64,000 nt of DNA from positions 248,001 to 312,000 of the forward strand of contig MSXR01000001.1 in the NCBI GenBank assembly GCA_002083655.1, in the 5' to 3' direction. The position numbers and the translations under genes were made by a program. Below are positions 34,116 through 43,013 of this stretch, in pieces. The notes below the pieces were generated by a model. The model was not told the DNA's origin. It saw nothing but the letters and a program-made list of their open reading frames with translations, and made no database searches. Position 1 is the stretch's first letter; each line of letters opens with the position of its first letter. Origin of the DNA: Proteobacteria bacterium ST_bin14 (GTDB lineage: Bacteria > Pseudomonadota > Alphaproteobacteria > Sphingomonadales > Sphingomonadaceae).

Positions 34116-36487
34116 GCTTGGCCGTCGCCCTTGATCGGGCAAGGACCGAGGAAGACGTCAAGGACGCCTATATCAAGGCGCTTGGTCTCAAATCCTATTT
34201 CAAGGGTCTCGTCGATATCCAGACTGAAGAAGTCTGGTTTGAGGCCAAGGATTCGCCCACCCCATCGATCATCATGTTCGGGCAATTGCTCGTCTATGTC
34301 CGTGCGGCGAAGAAGCGCGGCGAGCCGATCCCCGCCTTCCTCGCCGTCATCGACCGCGAAAAAGCGGCAATCATGCCGACCGAAAAGGCGCTGCCGCTGC
34401 TTGATGACAAGGCGGTGGTCTGGCCCAAATCCGGATCACAGGCAGGCAAGGAACTTGCCAGCCAGATCGCGCCCTATGTTCAGGCGCACATCGTCGAATA
34501 CACCATCGCCCACGACGAAGCCGCATTCCTGAAGGCGGTGAAGGATGCAATCCGCGAACGCCGGATCATTCGCACACCGATTACACCCGATAATCTGAGG
34601 CAGGTGTTTGACCGCTGGGTAGACATGGTTGGCAGCGAGCTGGGCGTGAAGAATCACGCCGATTATGCCGTACTGTTTTTTGCCGACATCATGCATGACG
34701 GCACGCGAGAGGCGATGAAACAACCGGCTGGTGCACGCCTGTTGTTCAGCGATGACAAGCCGGTGTTTCTGCTCGGTTCCGAGCAATATGAACTGGCAAG
34801 CGACCGGGGCTATCGCAATTTCTGGGCAATCTATCACCGCCCGCCCGAACAGCAGCACCGCCACTATCTGCTCGAACGGCGCGACAGCTTGCTCCCGGTC
34901 GACGAGCAGAAGTTCAAGGGTGCTTATTACACCCCTCTGCACATCGTCGATAAAGCCTATGACCAGCTCCGCGCCACGCTGGGGGAGAATTGGCAGGACC
35001 GCTATCTGGTGTGGGATATGTGCGCAGGCGTCGGCAATCTGGAGGCCAAGCACAGCAATTTGCGCAACGTGTTCATGTCGACGCTCGATCAGGCCGATGT
35101 GACGATCATGAAGTCCAACCCGGCGTTCGCGGGGGCCGAGATTTTCCAATACGACTATCTCAACGACGACGTCACCGATTTCGGTGAGATCCACTATTCG
35201 CTGTCGAATAAGGTGCCGCTGGCACTGCGGCAGGCGATCAATGACGCACGCGAAGGCGCTAAGGGTGCGAAGCCGATCTTGGTACTGATTAACCCGCCAT
35301 ATGGCGAGGCAGCGAATTCACAGGGAAATGCTGGTAAGACTGGGATCGCGAAAACACGTATCAGCGCCGGAATGGGCCATCTCGGCTATGCTGCGCGTGA
35401 GCTTTTTGTCCAATTCCTGCACCGGATCGAGTCAGAGCTACCGAATGCAACCGTGGCGATGTTCAGTACCCTGAAGTATATAAACGCTCCGAACTTTGGA
35501 AAATTTCGTGCACGATGGACAGCACAGTATTTAGACGGATTTATAGTTCACAGCAAAGCATTCGATGCGTTGAGCGGTAACTTTCCGATCGGTTTTCTGC
35601 TATGGAATTTACAAAACAACGTACCTGCGGTTGCAATCAATACCATAGCTCTTGATAAGGCGGGGCAGGCCGTTAGCGAGAAAGTAATTTTTAACATTCC
35701 AAACAGTCGCTTGTTGAGTGGCTGGATGTCACGTCTAAATACCAGTAGCGAAAAAATTCCGCTGAAAAATGCAATCACACCTCAACTCAACCACGCAAAG
35801 GTCAGCAGCTGGCATCAAGGTGCAATTGGCTACCTCTTCGCGAATAGTAACGACGTACAGAATACGGGTACGAAAACTGCGATATTTTCATCAGTCTATA
35901 GCGCGGGAAATGGCTACTACGTAACCGAGCAAAATCTTTGGCAGGCTGCCATAGTGTTTACCGTTCGCATGATTATCCCACACACATGGCAAAACCACAA
36001 CGACCAGTTCCTGCAACCTTCGCGACCACTTACGGACGCATTCAAATCGGACTGCCTTGTCTGGATGCTGTTCGCCGGCAAGAACCTCACCGCCGGGGCG
36101 GACGGGCTTCGCTGGGACGACCGGGATTGGTCCGTCACCAACCACTTCATCCCCTTTACCGAGGCCGAAGTGGGCGCGAAGGGGCGGTTCGAGAGCGACT
36201 TCATGGCTCGCTACATGGCGGGCATGACCTTCTCACCCGAAGCGCAGGCGGTGCTCGATGAAGGACGCAAGCTGTGGACGCGCTTCCACGCAACCCAATT
36301 CCCGCGCAAGATCCGGGACGAATACAAGCTCGGTCGCCCCGATGCTGGTTGGTATCAGATCCGCCGCGCGCTCGAAGCCTATGGTGACACCGAATTGACC
36401 GACTTCGATCCGTTCAAAGCGGCCTATACCGCGCTTTCGGCAAAGCTGCGGCCGATGGTTTATGAACTTGGGTTTCTACCCGAGTAG
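34112..36487 (+). CDS. Type IIG-like restriction-modification protein (N6-adenine methyltransferase with putative nuclease domain)
   Basis: Protein of 791 aa. At residues 35-46 D followed by FEAK (D35, E44, K46) looks like a PD-(D/E)xK nuclease core. A helical linker follows. The methyltransferase has KGAYYTP (269-275), SAM motif DMCAGVGN (302-309) and catalytic NPPY (394-397), the N6-adenine type. The C-terminal part (about 480-700) would hold the target recognition domain; its DNA is clearly richer in A and T than its surroundings, a sign of transfer. No separate specificity or restriction subunit is present, so a one-polypeptide Eco57I-like type IIG enzyme is the best guess, with an orphan methylase as alternative. 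It is coupled to the toxin gene. Confidence 0.8.
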   Translation: MSLAVALDRARTEEDVKDAYIKALGLKSYFKGLVDIQTEEVWFEAKDSPTPSIIMFGQLLVYVRAAKKRGEPIPAFLAVIDREKAAIMPTEKALPLLDDKAVVWPKSGSQAGKELASQIAPYVQAHIVEYTIAHDEAAFLKAVKDAIRERRIIRTPITPDNLRQVFDRWVDMVGSELGVKNHADYAVLFFADIMHDGTREAMKQPAGARLLFSDDKPVFLLGSEQYELASDRGYRNFWAIYHRPPEQQHRHYLLERRDSLLPVDEQKFKGAYYTPLHIVDKAYDQLRATLGENWQDRYLVWDMCAGVGNLEAKHSNLRNVFMSTLDQADVTIMKSNPAFAGAEIFQYDYLNDDVTDFGEIHYSLSNKVPLALRQAINDAREGAKGAKPILVLINPPYGEAANSQGNAGKTGIAKTRISAGMGHLGYAARELFVQFLHRIESELPNATVAMFSTLKYINAPNFGKFRARWTAQYLDGFIVHSKAFDALSGNFPIGFLLWNLQNNVPAVAINTIALDKAGQAVSEKVIFNIPNSRLLSGWMSRLNTSSEKIPLKNAITPQLNHAKVSSWHQGAIGYLFANSNDVQNTGTKTAIFSSVYSAGNGYYVTEQNLWQAAIVFTVRMIIPHTWQNHNDQFLQPSRPLTDAFKSDCLVWMLFAGKNLTAGADGLRWDDRDWSVTNHFIPFTEAEVGAKGRFESDFMARYMAGMTFSPEAQAVLDEGRKLWTRFHATQFPRKIRDEYKLGRPDAGWYQIRRALEAYGDTELTDFDPFKAAYTALSAKLRPMVYELGFLPE

Positions 36488-36837
36488 CCGGGGAGCGAAT
36501 GACCGCAATTTCGAGGAGGACTCTGTCGACGCTCGAAACCCTCTCGCTGCCGCTAGAGCTGCTTGCGATCAAACCAACTCACCCCTCCCCTTTAGGGGAG
36601 GGGCCGGGGGTGGGGGCTATCAGTCTCACCGAGACCAACGCGCCTTGGGAGAGCCCCCACCCCAACCCCTCCCCTAAAGGGGAGGGGCTTGAGAGTGCTA
36701 CCAAGTGATCACAAACGGCTCTCAAGGCCGCCTGATCCCACACCCTTTCGCCCCCTTCGCCCCCACGCTTCCCTTTTGCCCCTCCATCCGCTATGCGCCG
36801 CGCTTCACGAAATCCCCATCCGTTCCCAGAGGTTTGT
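36488..36837. repeat. Gene-free spacer with palindromic repeat, copy 2 (36582-36690)
   Basis: The arms contain CCCCTCCCCTTTAGGGGAGG and GGGGCTT ends, as in the copy at 2688-2791, with a different 25-30-nt loop. The rest of the spacer shows no gene. The infA ribosome binding site AGAGG lies at 36828-36832. Confidence 0.8.
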
Positions 36838-37056
36838 TTGGCAAAAGAAGAACTGCTCGAAATGCGTGGACAGGTGGTGGAGCTTCTCCCCAATGCCATG
36901 TTCCGCGTGAAGCTTGAAAATGATCACGAAATCCTTGGCCACACCGCCGGCAAGATGCGCAAAAACCGCATCCGCGTGCTGGTGGGGGATGAGGTGCTGG
37001 TTGAGCTGACCCCCTATGACCTTACCAAAGGGCGGATCACGTACCGCTTCAAATAA
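36838..37056 (+). CDS. infA: Translation initiation factor IF-1, TTG start
   Basis: Protein of 72 aa, the exact family length, when read from TTG 36838: (M)AKEELLEMRGQVVELLPNAMFRV, ending DLTKGRITYRFK. It has a single OB/S1 fold that binds the A site of the 30S subunit. AGAGG ends 5 nt before the TTG, whereas upstream in-frame ATGs add unrelated residues. The rare start is probably real and may limit expression. Confidence 0.96.
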   Translation: MAKEELLEMRGQVVELLPNAMFRVKLENDHEILGHTAGKMRKNRIRVLVGDEVLVELTPYDLTKGRITYRFK

Positions 37057-37176
37057 AGCGTGCCGTGGGTGGTTCTGCTGAAAACGGCTTGCCGACTTCG
37101 CTCAAAAGCGAACGGGGTCGGTGGCGGTTGATGCTTTCCCATCCGTTCGTTTCGAGCGCCGCCCGGAAACGCTGAG

Positions 37177-37770
37177 ATGCCATTGAACAGCTCGCCCACG
37201 CCCCAACTCGTGCTGGCCTCCAGCTCACCGCGCCGCCTGTCATTGCTCGCGCAGATTGGCATTGTGCCGGCGCGCATCGCCGCGCCCGATATTGATGAAG
37301 CGACCCATGCCGCAGAGCTGCCGCGAGATTATGTGCTGCGCATCGCTGTGCAAAAGGCGCTGGCGGTGCCGCGTGCGCCGGGGGAGGTTGTGCTGGCGGG
37401 CGACACCACCGTTGCGGTTGGCCGCCGCATCCTGGCCAAGCCCGATGATGCCGCCGATCTGCGGCGCATGCTCATGCTGCTGTCGGGGCGGCGGCACCAT
37501 GTGTTTTCCGCCATCTGCGTGATCGGCGATGATGCCAAACCCCGCACCCGCGTTTCCGACACGATCGTCACCTTCAAGCGGCTGAGCGCGGCAGAGATCG
37601 CCGCCTATATCGCCAGTGGCGAGGGGATGGGCAAAGCGGGCGGCTATGCGATTCAGGGCCGTGCAGAGGGCTTTGTGCGGTTCTTGTCGGGCAGTTATTC
37701 GGGTGTGGTTGGCCTGCCGCTGTTTGAGGCGCGCGCGCTGCTGGAAAGCGCCGGGGTGCGCCTTGGCTGA
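37177..37770 (+). CDS. maf: Maf family nucleotide pyrophosphatase
   Basis: Protein of 197 aa. LVLASSSPRRLSLLAQIG at the N-terminus is the Maf signature, followed by VLAGDTTVAVGRRILAKP (catalytic Asp) and FSAICVIGDD. Maf enzymes hydrolyse non-canonical or pyrimidine nucleoside triphosphates. Its end overlaps the RNase gene by 8 nt. infA, maf, RNase and yacG form a gene string common in alphaproteobacteria. Confidence 0.93.
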   Translation: MPLNSSPTPQLVLASSSPRRLSLLAQIGIVPARIAAPDIDEATHAAELPRDYVLRIAVQKALAVPRAPGEVVLAGDTTVAVGRRILAKPDDAADLRRMLMLLSGRRHHVFSAICVIGDDAKPRTRVSDTIVTFKRLSAAEIAAYIASGEGMGKAGGYAIQGRAEGFVRFLSGSYSGVVGLPLFEARALLESAGVRLG

Positions 37771-38725
37771 ATGGCTGTATGAAGCTGGTATTGGCGAGGC
37801 GCGGGCAGCCCTTGTCGATGGCGGCACGATCGTGAAGGCGCGGATTGCGCTCGACGGCGGGCTGGTGGTGGGCAGCGTGGCCGAAGCGCGGCTGGTGGAG
37901 GCGCTGGCGGGCGCGCAGGGCCGCGTTACGCTGCTTGATGGCAGTGGCGATGCTTTGCTGGCCGCCGTGCCCCGGGGGCTGAGCGTGGGTCGCACCTTGC
38001 TGGTCACGATGGTGCGAGAGGCTATTCCAGAACCGGGCCGTGCCAAGCTGGCCAAGGCGGTGGTCGCCGCCGAAGGGGCAGGGCCTGCGCCGGGCCCCGA
38101 TCTGCTCGAACGGATCAGCGAAAGCGGGCACCCGGTGCGCCACTGCCGCGCGCATGAAGCCGATGTGCTGGAAGCGGCCGGCTGGTCTGAAGTGCTGGAG
38201 GAAGCGGTGACGGGCGAGATTGCCTTTCCCGGCGGGGTGCTGCGGATGAGCCCCACGCCGGCCATGACCTTGTTCGACGTTGACGGATCAGGCGCGCTGG
38301 AGGCGCTGGCCGTGGCGGCAGCAACGGCGGTGGGGCAGGCCATTATCCGCCACGGGATTGGCGGGTCGATCGGCGTTGATTTCCCCAGCGTCCAGGGCAA
38401 GGCCGCGCGCCAGGCGGTGGCAGCGGCAATTGATGCAGCACTGCCCCCGGCACTGGCAGGGCCGTTTGAACGTACCGCGCTGAACGGCTTTGGCTTCCTC
38501 CAACTGGTGCGCCCGCGCCCGCGCGCGTCGCTGCCCGAATTGCTCCGGGCCGATCCGGTGGGGGCAGCGGCGCGGGCCGCGCTGCGCCAGATCGAACGCT
38601 CGCCCCCCGGCGCATCACGCCGCCATGTCCTGCCGCCGGCCATCAAAGCGCGACTCATCGCCCGCCCCGATTGGCGCGACGCCATCGTCCGCCGCACCGG
38701 TGGCGACATTTTGTGGGAGGATTGA
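37763..38725 (+). CDS. Ribonuclease E/G family protein, short form, TTG start
   Basis: Protein of 320 aa read from TTG 37763 ((M)AEWLYEAGIGEARAALVDGG), overlapping maf by 8 nt. The C-terminal half carries the DNase-I-like catalytic part: MTLFDVDGSGALEALAVAAATAVGQAIIRHGIGGSIGVDFP with the Mg-ligand aspartate. It is much shorter than RNase E and lacks the long scaffold and, apparently, a full S1 domain. Such small Rng-like proteins are usual between maf and yacG in sphingomonads. No ATG start exists in this frame after the maf domain. Confidence 0.8.
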   Translation: MAEWLYEAGIGEARAALVDGGTIVKARIALDGGLVVGSVAEARLVEALAGAQGRVTLLDGSGDALLAAVPRGLSVGRTLLVTMVREAIPEPGRAKLAKAVVAAEGAGPAPGPDLLERISESGHPVRHCRAHEADVLEAAGWSEVLEEAVTGEIAFPGGVLRMSPTPAMTLFDVDGSGALEALAVAAATAVGQAIIRHGIGGSIGVDFPSVQGKAARQAVAAAIDAALPPALAGPFERTALNGFGFLQLVRPRPRASLPELLRADPVGAAARAALRQIERSPPGASRRHVLPPAIKARLIARPDWRDAIVRRTGGDILWED

Positions 38726-38727
38726 AC

Positions 38728-38973
38728 ATGCCCAAGTCCGGAACCTGCCCAATCTGCGGTAAGCAGACAGCACCTGCACATAAGCCATTTTGCAGCCGCG
38801 GCTGCGTTGGTCGCGATTTGTTGCAGTGGCTGGGTGAGGGCTATCGCCTGCCCGCTGGCCCTGCGAGCGACGAGGAAGCGTCCAGGGATCGGCCAGGCGC
38901 CGCCGATGGACTGGAAGCCGGACTAGAAGCCAGACTAGAAGCCAGACTAGACAGGGCCGATAACGATGACTAA
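38728..38973 (+). CDS. yacG: DNA gyrase inhibitor YacG (zinc-binding)
   Basis: Protein of 81 aa with the four-cysteine zinc site CPIC...FCSRGC and DLLQWLGEGYRLP. YacG binds GyrB and blocks DNA binding. The tail is extended by a threefold repeat of about 12 nt (units GAAGCCAGACTA, about 38912-38950), giving LEAGLEARLEARL, which probably arose by slippage. It follows the RNase gene by 2 nt. Confidence 0.92.
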   Translation: MPKSGTCPICGKQTAPAHKPFCSRGCVGRDLLQWLGEGYRLPAGPASDEEASRDRPGAADGLEAGLEARLEARLDRADNDD

Positions 38974-39006
38974 GAGCCGCGTTCCCCGGTAACAACCGGG
39001 CCAGAT

Positions 39007-39082
39007 GCCCGGGTAGCTCAGTTGGTAGAGCATGCGACTGAAAATCGCAGTGTCGGCGGTTCGATCCCGTCCCCGGGCACCA
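39007..39082 (+). tRNA. tRNA-Phe (GAA anticodon)
   Basis: A 76-nt cloverleaf: acceptor GCCCGGG pairs with CCCGGGC, D arm with AGCTCAGTTGGTAGAGC, anticodon loop CTGAAAA with GAA, T arm GGTTCGATCCC, and encoded CCA end. It reads phenylalanine codons UUC/UUU. Confidence 0.97.
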
Positions 39083-39270
39083 TTTTCCCCCATCATCGGA
39101 CCGTTAGAACCGTCGGCCTGACCCGCTAACGCGCTCACAGCCCGACTTAGGGTTTTGATTGTCGCCTCGCCCAGCAGAGGTGAACGTCGACCTCATAATT
39201 CGTCACATCGGCCTTGCTCCCGTGACGCGCGCCAAGATGCGCAATTTCGCGAAATCACTCTATTACGGGA

Positions 39271-40173
39271 TCATACTGAACCTTTGAGATAATCCACCAA
39301 TGCCCTGACCTTGCGCGAAACATAGGCGTTGGACGGGAAGAGAATCCACGCCGCGGTATCGAAATCGGCGGCGGTTGCTTCCCAATCCGGCAGCAGATCG
39401 ACCAGCGCTCCGCTGCGGAAATCGGTTGCAACCATCCAGTCCGCCAGAAGCGCAGGCCCCATGTCGTCAAGCGCCGCGCGACGAATGGCCGCCGGGCTGG
39501 AGATCGCGAGCCGACCCTGCACCCCGACCTGCAGATTGTCTCCACCGCGCCTGAACGACCACATCGAACGGTAGCCGGGCAGCGTCAGCAATAGGCATTG
39601 CCGACCGGCGAGATCGCCCGGCTCGGCAAGGCCGCCTGCACGATCGAGGTAAGCGGGGCTCGCCACCACGCGATAATGCGTGTCCATCAGCCGCGTCGCG
39701 ATCAGATCCCCGCTCGGCCGGACGGCGAGCCGCAACGCCAGATCGATCCGCTCTGCCGCAATATCGACCACCGAATCGGTCAGCACGGCTTCGATCGCGA
39801 TGTCCGGAAAGTCGGCCATGAAACGTTGCAATCGCGGCGTAAGCCAATGGACACCGAAGGCGGTTGATGCGGTGATGCGGATCAGGCCGCTGGGCTGGGT
39901 GAGGGCATCGCTCGCTGCCTCGCGGGCCGCATCGAGCTCAGCCACCAAGGTCAGCGAGCGATGCAGATAGATTGATCCGGCCTCGGTCAAGTTCAGCCGC
40001 CGCGTCGTGCGATCAAACAGGCGGAAACCCAGTTCGTGCTCGAGCCCTGCGATGGTGCGCGAGACAATCGACGGATCGACCATGCGCTTGCGGGCAACGG
40101 CCGCGAAGGACCCTTCGGACGCCACATCGGCGAAGCATTTGAGCGCGCCGAGAGAAATTTCATCCTGATTCAT
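39271..40173 (-). CDS. LysR-family transcriptional regulator
   Basis: Protein of 300 aa. Winged helix at the N-terminus (LGALKCFADVASEGSFAAVARKRMVDPSIVSRTIAGLEHELGFRLF), then a substrate-binding domain of the CrgA/DsdC-like subgroup (LIRITASTAFGVHWLTPRL). It is divergent from the azoreductase gene. A T-N11-A-type imperfect palindrome at 40176-40190 lies directly before its start and probably serves as its operator. It probably controls azoreductase and SDR in response to quinones or electrophiles, by analogy. Confidence 0.92.
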   Translation of the reverse strand: MNQDEISLGALKCFADVASEGSFAAVARKRMVDPSIVSRTIAGLEHELGFRLFDRTTRRLNLTEAGSIYLHRSLTLVAELDAAREAASDALTQPSGLIRITASTAFGVHWLTPRLQRFMADFPDIAIEAVLTDSVVDIAAERIDLALRLAVRPSGDLIATRLMDTHYRVVASPAYLDRAGGLAEPGDLAGRQCLLLTLPGYRSMWSFRRGGDNLQVGVQGRLAISSPAAIRRAALDDMGPALLADWMVATDFRSGALVDLLPDWEATAADFDTAAWILFPSNAYVSRKVRALVDYLKGSV

Positions 40174-40175
40174 TA

Positions 40176-40190
40176 ATGCGAAATTTGCAT
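40176..40190. promoter_or_regulatory. LysR-type operator candidate
   Basis: ATGCGAAATTTGCAT is symmetric at six of seven pairs and fits T-N11-A. It lies between the divergent LysR and azoreductase genes. Confidence 0.5.
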
Positions 40191-40262
40191 GAAAGTATGA
40201 CCGACTGCAATATTTCCGATGCAGATTGCGTAATCCATATCGCCTCCATCAACAAGGAGACG

Positions 40263-40922
40263 ATGATGACCACTATCCTCAGAATTGATGCCTCGGCCCG
40301 TCCGGGTCCTGCTCATGCGGCCGGGGAACAGGCCTCGTTCAGCCGCACGCTGGCCGATGCCGTGCAACAGGGCCTGATCGGACATGATGGAGCCCAGATC
40401 GTCACTCTGCGCGATCTTGCCACCGATCCGCCACCGGCGATCGCCGATGCGACCATCAAGGGCTTCTACACCCCGGCCGAGGCAATGGACGATCGGCTGC
40501 GGGCAGCAACGGCGCTGTCCGACAGCTTGATCGCCGAGCTGGAAGCAGCCGACATACTGCTCATTTCCACACCCATGTACAACTTCGCGGTCCCGGCGGC
40601 GCTGAAAGCCTGGATCGACCAGATCATGCGGATCAACCGGACCTTTGCCTATAACAACGGCGCGTTCAGCGGTCTGCTCAAGGGCAAGCGCGCCTATGTC
40701 GCCTATTCATACGGCGCAGGCGGCTATGGCGACGGCGGGCCGTTGCATAGTTTCGATTTCATGCGGCCCTATCTGACGATGATCCTCAATTTCATCGGCA
40801 TCGAAGATGTCACCAGCTTCGCGGTCGAGGCCACCACGGCCGATATGGCCACGGTTGATGCGGCGATGGTCGCAGCAATCAAGGGGATCGACCGCCACTT
40901 TGTCGGCGCGGGAGAAGTCTGA
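40263..40922 (+). CDS. FMN-dependent NADH-azoreductase / quinone reductase
   Basis: Flavodoxin-like protein of 219 aa. ILRIDASARPGPAHAAGEQASFSRTLADA at the N-terminus, STPMYNFAVPAALKAWIDQIMRINRTFAYN and the terminal ID-rich helix are typical of AzoR. It reduces quinones and azo dyes with NADH in the cytoplasm. AAGGAGA lies before ATG 40263. The SDR gene starts at its stop codon (TGATG). Confidence 0.9.
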   Translation: MMTTILRIDASARPGPAHAAGEQASFSRTLADAVQQGLIGHDGAQIVTLRDLATDPPPAIADATIKGFYTPAEAMDDRLRAATALSDSLIAELEAADILLISTPMYNFAVPAALKAWIDQIMRINRTFAYNNGAFSGLLKGKRAYVAYSYGAGGYGDGGPLHSFDFMRPYLTMILNFIGIEDVTSFAVEATTADMATVDAAMVAAIKGIDRHFVGAGEV

Positions 40923-41692
40923 TGGTGAACCCCCATATCAATTTGTCGGGTCAGACGGCCGTCATCACCGGTGCCAGCCGCGGGATCGGCGAAGCCACCG
41001 CCAGGCGCCTCGCACACGCTGGGGCGAACGTGGTGCTGCTGGCGCGCTCGGCGACCGAGATCGCCAGGATCGCCGACGAGATCGGACCGCAGGCCTTGCC
41101 GGTCGTGTGCGACGTGGCAAACTGGTCATCGGTGCAGGCGGCCATGGCACGCGCCGTCGAGCACTTCGGTGCCATTGACATCCTCTTCAACAATGCCGGC
41201 GTGATCGATCCGATCGCCCGGATTGCGGATGTCGATCCCGAGGGTTGGAGCCGCGTGGTCGACATCAACCTGAAGGGCGTGTTCCACTGCACCCGTGCCG
41301 TGCTCCCGGTGATGAAACAAACCGGCGGCGGGACGATCATCAACATCTCGTCGGGCGCCGCCACCAGCCCGTTGGAGGGTTGGTCGCATTACTCGTCGAC
41401 CAAGGCGGCCGCGCTGATGTTCACGCGCTGCGTGCACAAGGAAGAGGCTGGCAACGGCATCAGATGCGTCGGTCTGTCGCCAGGGACGGTCGCGACGCAG
41501 CTGCAGCGCGAGATCGCGGCGGCCGGGATCAATCCGGTATCGAGGCTGGCATGGTCAGCCCACATCCCGGCTGAATGGGCGGCCGAGGCGGTCCTGTGGC
41601 TGACAAGCGAGCCTGCACGCGAACATGATGGTGGTGACTTCTCGATCAAGATTGGGGCCGGGCGGGCCGCTGTCGGGCTGCCATTGACTTAG
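40922..41692 (+). CDS. Short-chain dehydrogenase/reductase
   Basis: Protein of 256 aa: cofactor motif TGASRGIGEATA, NNAG in ILFNNAGVIDP, catalytic Ser/Tyr/Lys in NISSGAATSPLEGWSHYSSTKAA. The substrate is unknown. It is the second gene of the LysR-divergent operon and shares bases with the azoreductase stop. It may handle aldehydes or ketones from the same stress; inference. Confidence 0.92.
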   Translation: MVNPHINLSGQTAVITGASRGIGEATARRLAHAGANVVLLARSATEIARIADEIGPQALPVVCDVANWSSVQAAMARAVEHFGAIDILFNNAGVIDPIARIADVDPEGWSRVVDINLKGVFHCTRAVLPVMKQTGGGTIINISSGAATSPLEGWSHYSSTKAAALMFTRCVHKEEAGNGIRCVGLSPGTVATQLQREIAAAGINPVSRLAWSAHIPAEWAAEAVLWLTSEPAREHDGGDFSIKIGAGRAAVGLPLT

Positions 41693-41917
41693 GCAACGGG
41701 GAGGACCGGATTGGGGTCGATAGCCGGCTGACCGGTTCAAGATGGGGGGAACGACCCAAGAAGCGACATCAATGTCCTCATCACCGCCTCCTAAACCCGG
41801 CGCTCGTTCAGTTTCCGATTGTGTCGATCTCCCATTCGCAGACTCGCGCACCATATACGCGAAGAGCATGCGACCGACGGCTTTGCGCCGCCGATCAATG
41901 GACTGCGGGACGGGAGA

Positions 41918-42427
41918 TTGTTGTTGGAAAAGATCGGCTTTGGCGGCGGGTGCCATTGGTGCACTGAGGGCGTTTTTCAGGCGTTGAGAGGCGTCTTGCA
42001 GGTCGATCAAGGCTTCATTCAATCGGAGCCCCCGTCGGACGCCTGGGCGGAAGGCGTCGTGGTGAGCTTTGATCCGACGATCATCAGCTTGGGGACACTG
42101 GCTGAGGTACACCTAAGGACCCATTCGGCTAACACATCCTACTCACCTAATGGGAGGTATCGGAGCGCGATCTACACCTTTGCAGCGAACCAGCAGCATG
42201 AATCTGAGCGGATAGTCGCGCAGTTCGCAAAAGATTCGGGCGAGACCGCCCGAACACTGGTGCTTCCATTCGTCGGCTTCAAACCTTCTGAGGCACGTTA
42301 CCAGAATTACTACCGGACCGACCCGGACAGGCCGTTCTGTCGCCGCTACATTGATCCCAAGCTGGAGTATATCCGGCGCCACTTCGCCCAGATCGCGCTT
42401 CCTGATGGGGAGGATGTCGAGCGATAA
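41918..42427 (+). CDS. msrA: MsrA-like peptide-methionine (S)-S-oxide reductase
   Basis: About 169 aa from a cluster of three TTG codons (41918, 41921, 41924), no ATG being available just upstream. LLLEKIGFGGGCHWCTEGVFQALRGV matches MsrA with the catalytic Cys in GGGCHWCTEG, where classical MsrA has GCFW. Then come HLRTHSANT and YRSAIYTF, and FYKYYRTDPDRPF-type residues near the end. It repairs oxidised methionine. The upstream frame to TTG 41819 shows no family similarity. This gene and the flanking spacers have lower GC than the core genes. Confidence 0.8.
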   Translation: MLLEKIGFGGGCHWCTEGVFQALRGVLQVDQGFIQSEPPSDAWAEGVVVSFDPTIISLGTLAEVHLRTHSANTSYSPNGRYRSAIYTFAANQQHESERIVAQFAKDSGETARTLVLPFVGFKPSEARYQNYYRTDPDRPFCRRYIDPKLEYIRRHFAQIALPDGEDVER

Positions 42428-43013
42428 GCGGCAATGCAATGCGGACCATTTGGATTGCGCAGCAGCGCGAACAGCAACCAAGATGCTGCGAATGACTGAT
42501 CAGACCCACAGGTAGCCGTTCCGACCGCCCGACTCCGTTTCCAGCTCCAGACCTTCATTCATCGACGCTGCGCACCCGCATCAGGCGGCAGGCTCCGTGC
42601 CGATCTCGTAGCGCCGGGGTTGTCCCCTTGCGCTGCTGCAAATTGTTTCGCATCGTCAACCCGCAAAGTGACGAGGGGATATCCGTCGATGCCACTCCGA
42701 TAAACGACAGCGCGGCGAATGACCGGAACTAGGGCGTATTGCTGATCGTCGGCTATGATCGGCGTTATGGGTTTACCGCGACCGACGGTGGTTCTGCGAG
42801 AGTGCCGGTCGGACAGTTCTAACGGGTCCGATTATCGCCCATGATCGTCGGTCAGTTTGGTGCGCGGTGCATCGGTCGCGTGCGCCAAATCGCGCCATTG
42901 ATGGTGCATTCTCGACCAAAATCTTCCAAAAACTTGGATTATCCGGCGCGAACGCCGAATTTTCCGCCAGAAAACGGCCATTTTGGGCACAAAATCGGCC
43001 GCGCAGCCGACCA
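42428..43013. other. Gene-free stretch between MsrA and leuA
   Basis: Nearly 590 nt without a recognisable gene on either strand. It includes a segment at 42812-42835 which, inverted, resembles 39092-39114 next to the tRNA-Phe gene. The end (43008-43024) holds CCGACCATTATGGTCGG, a small palindrome covering the leuA stop, possibly part of its terminator. The rest could be remnants of lost genes. Confidence 0.55.

Noticed and set aside
39007..39082. tRNA-Phe as an att site with a repeated 3' end downstream
   Set aside because: No second copy of the tRNA 3' end was found in the window and no integrase gene is present.
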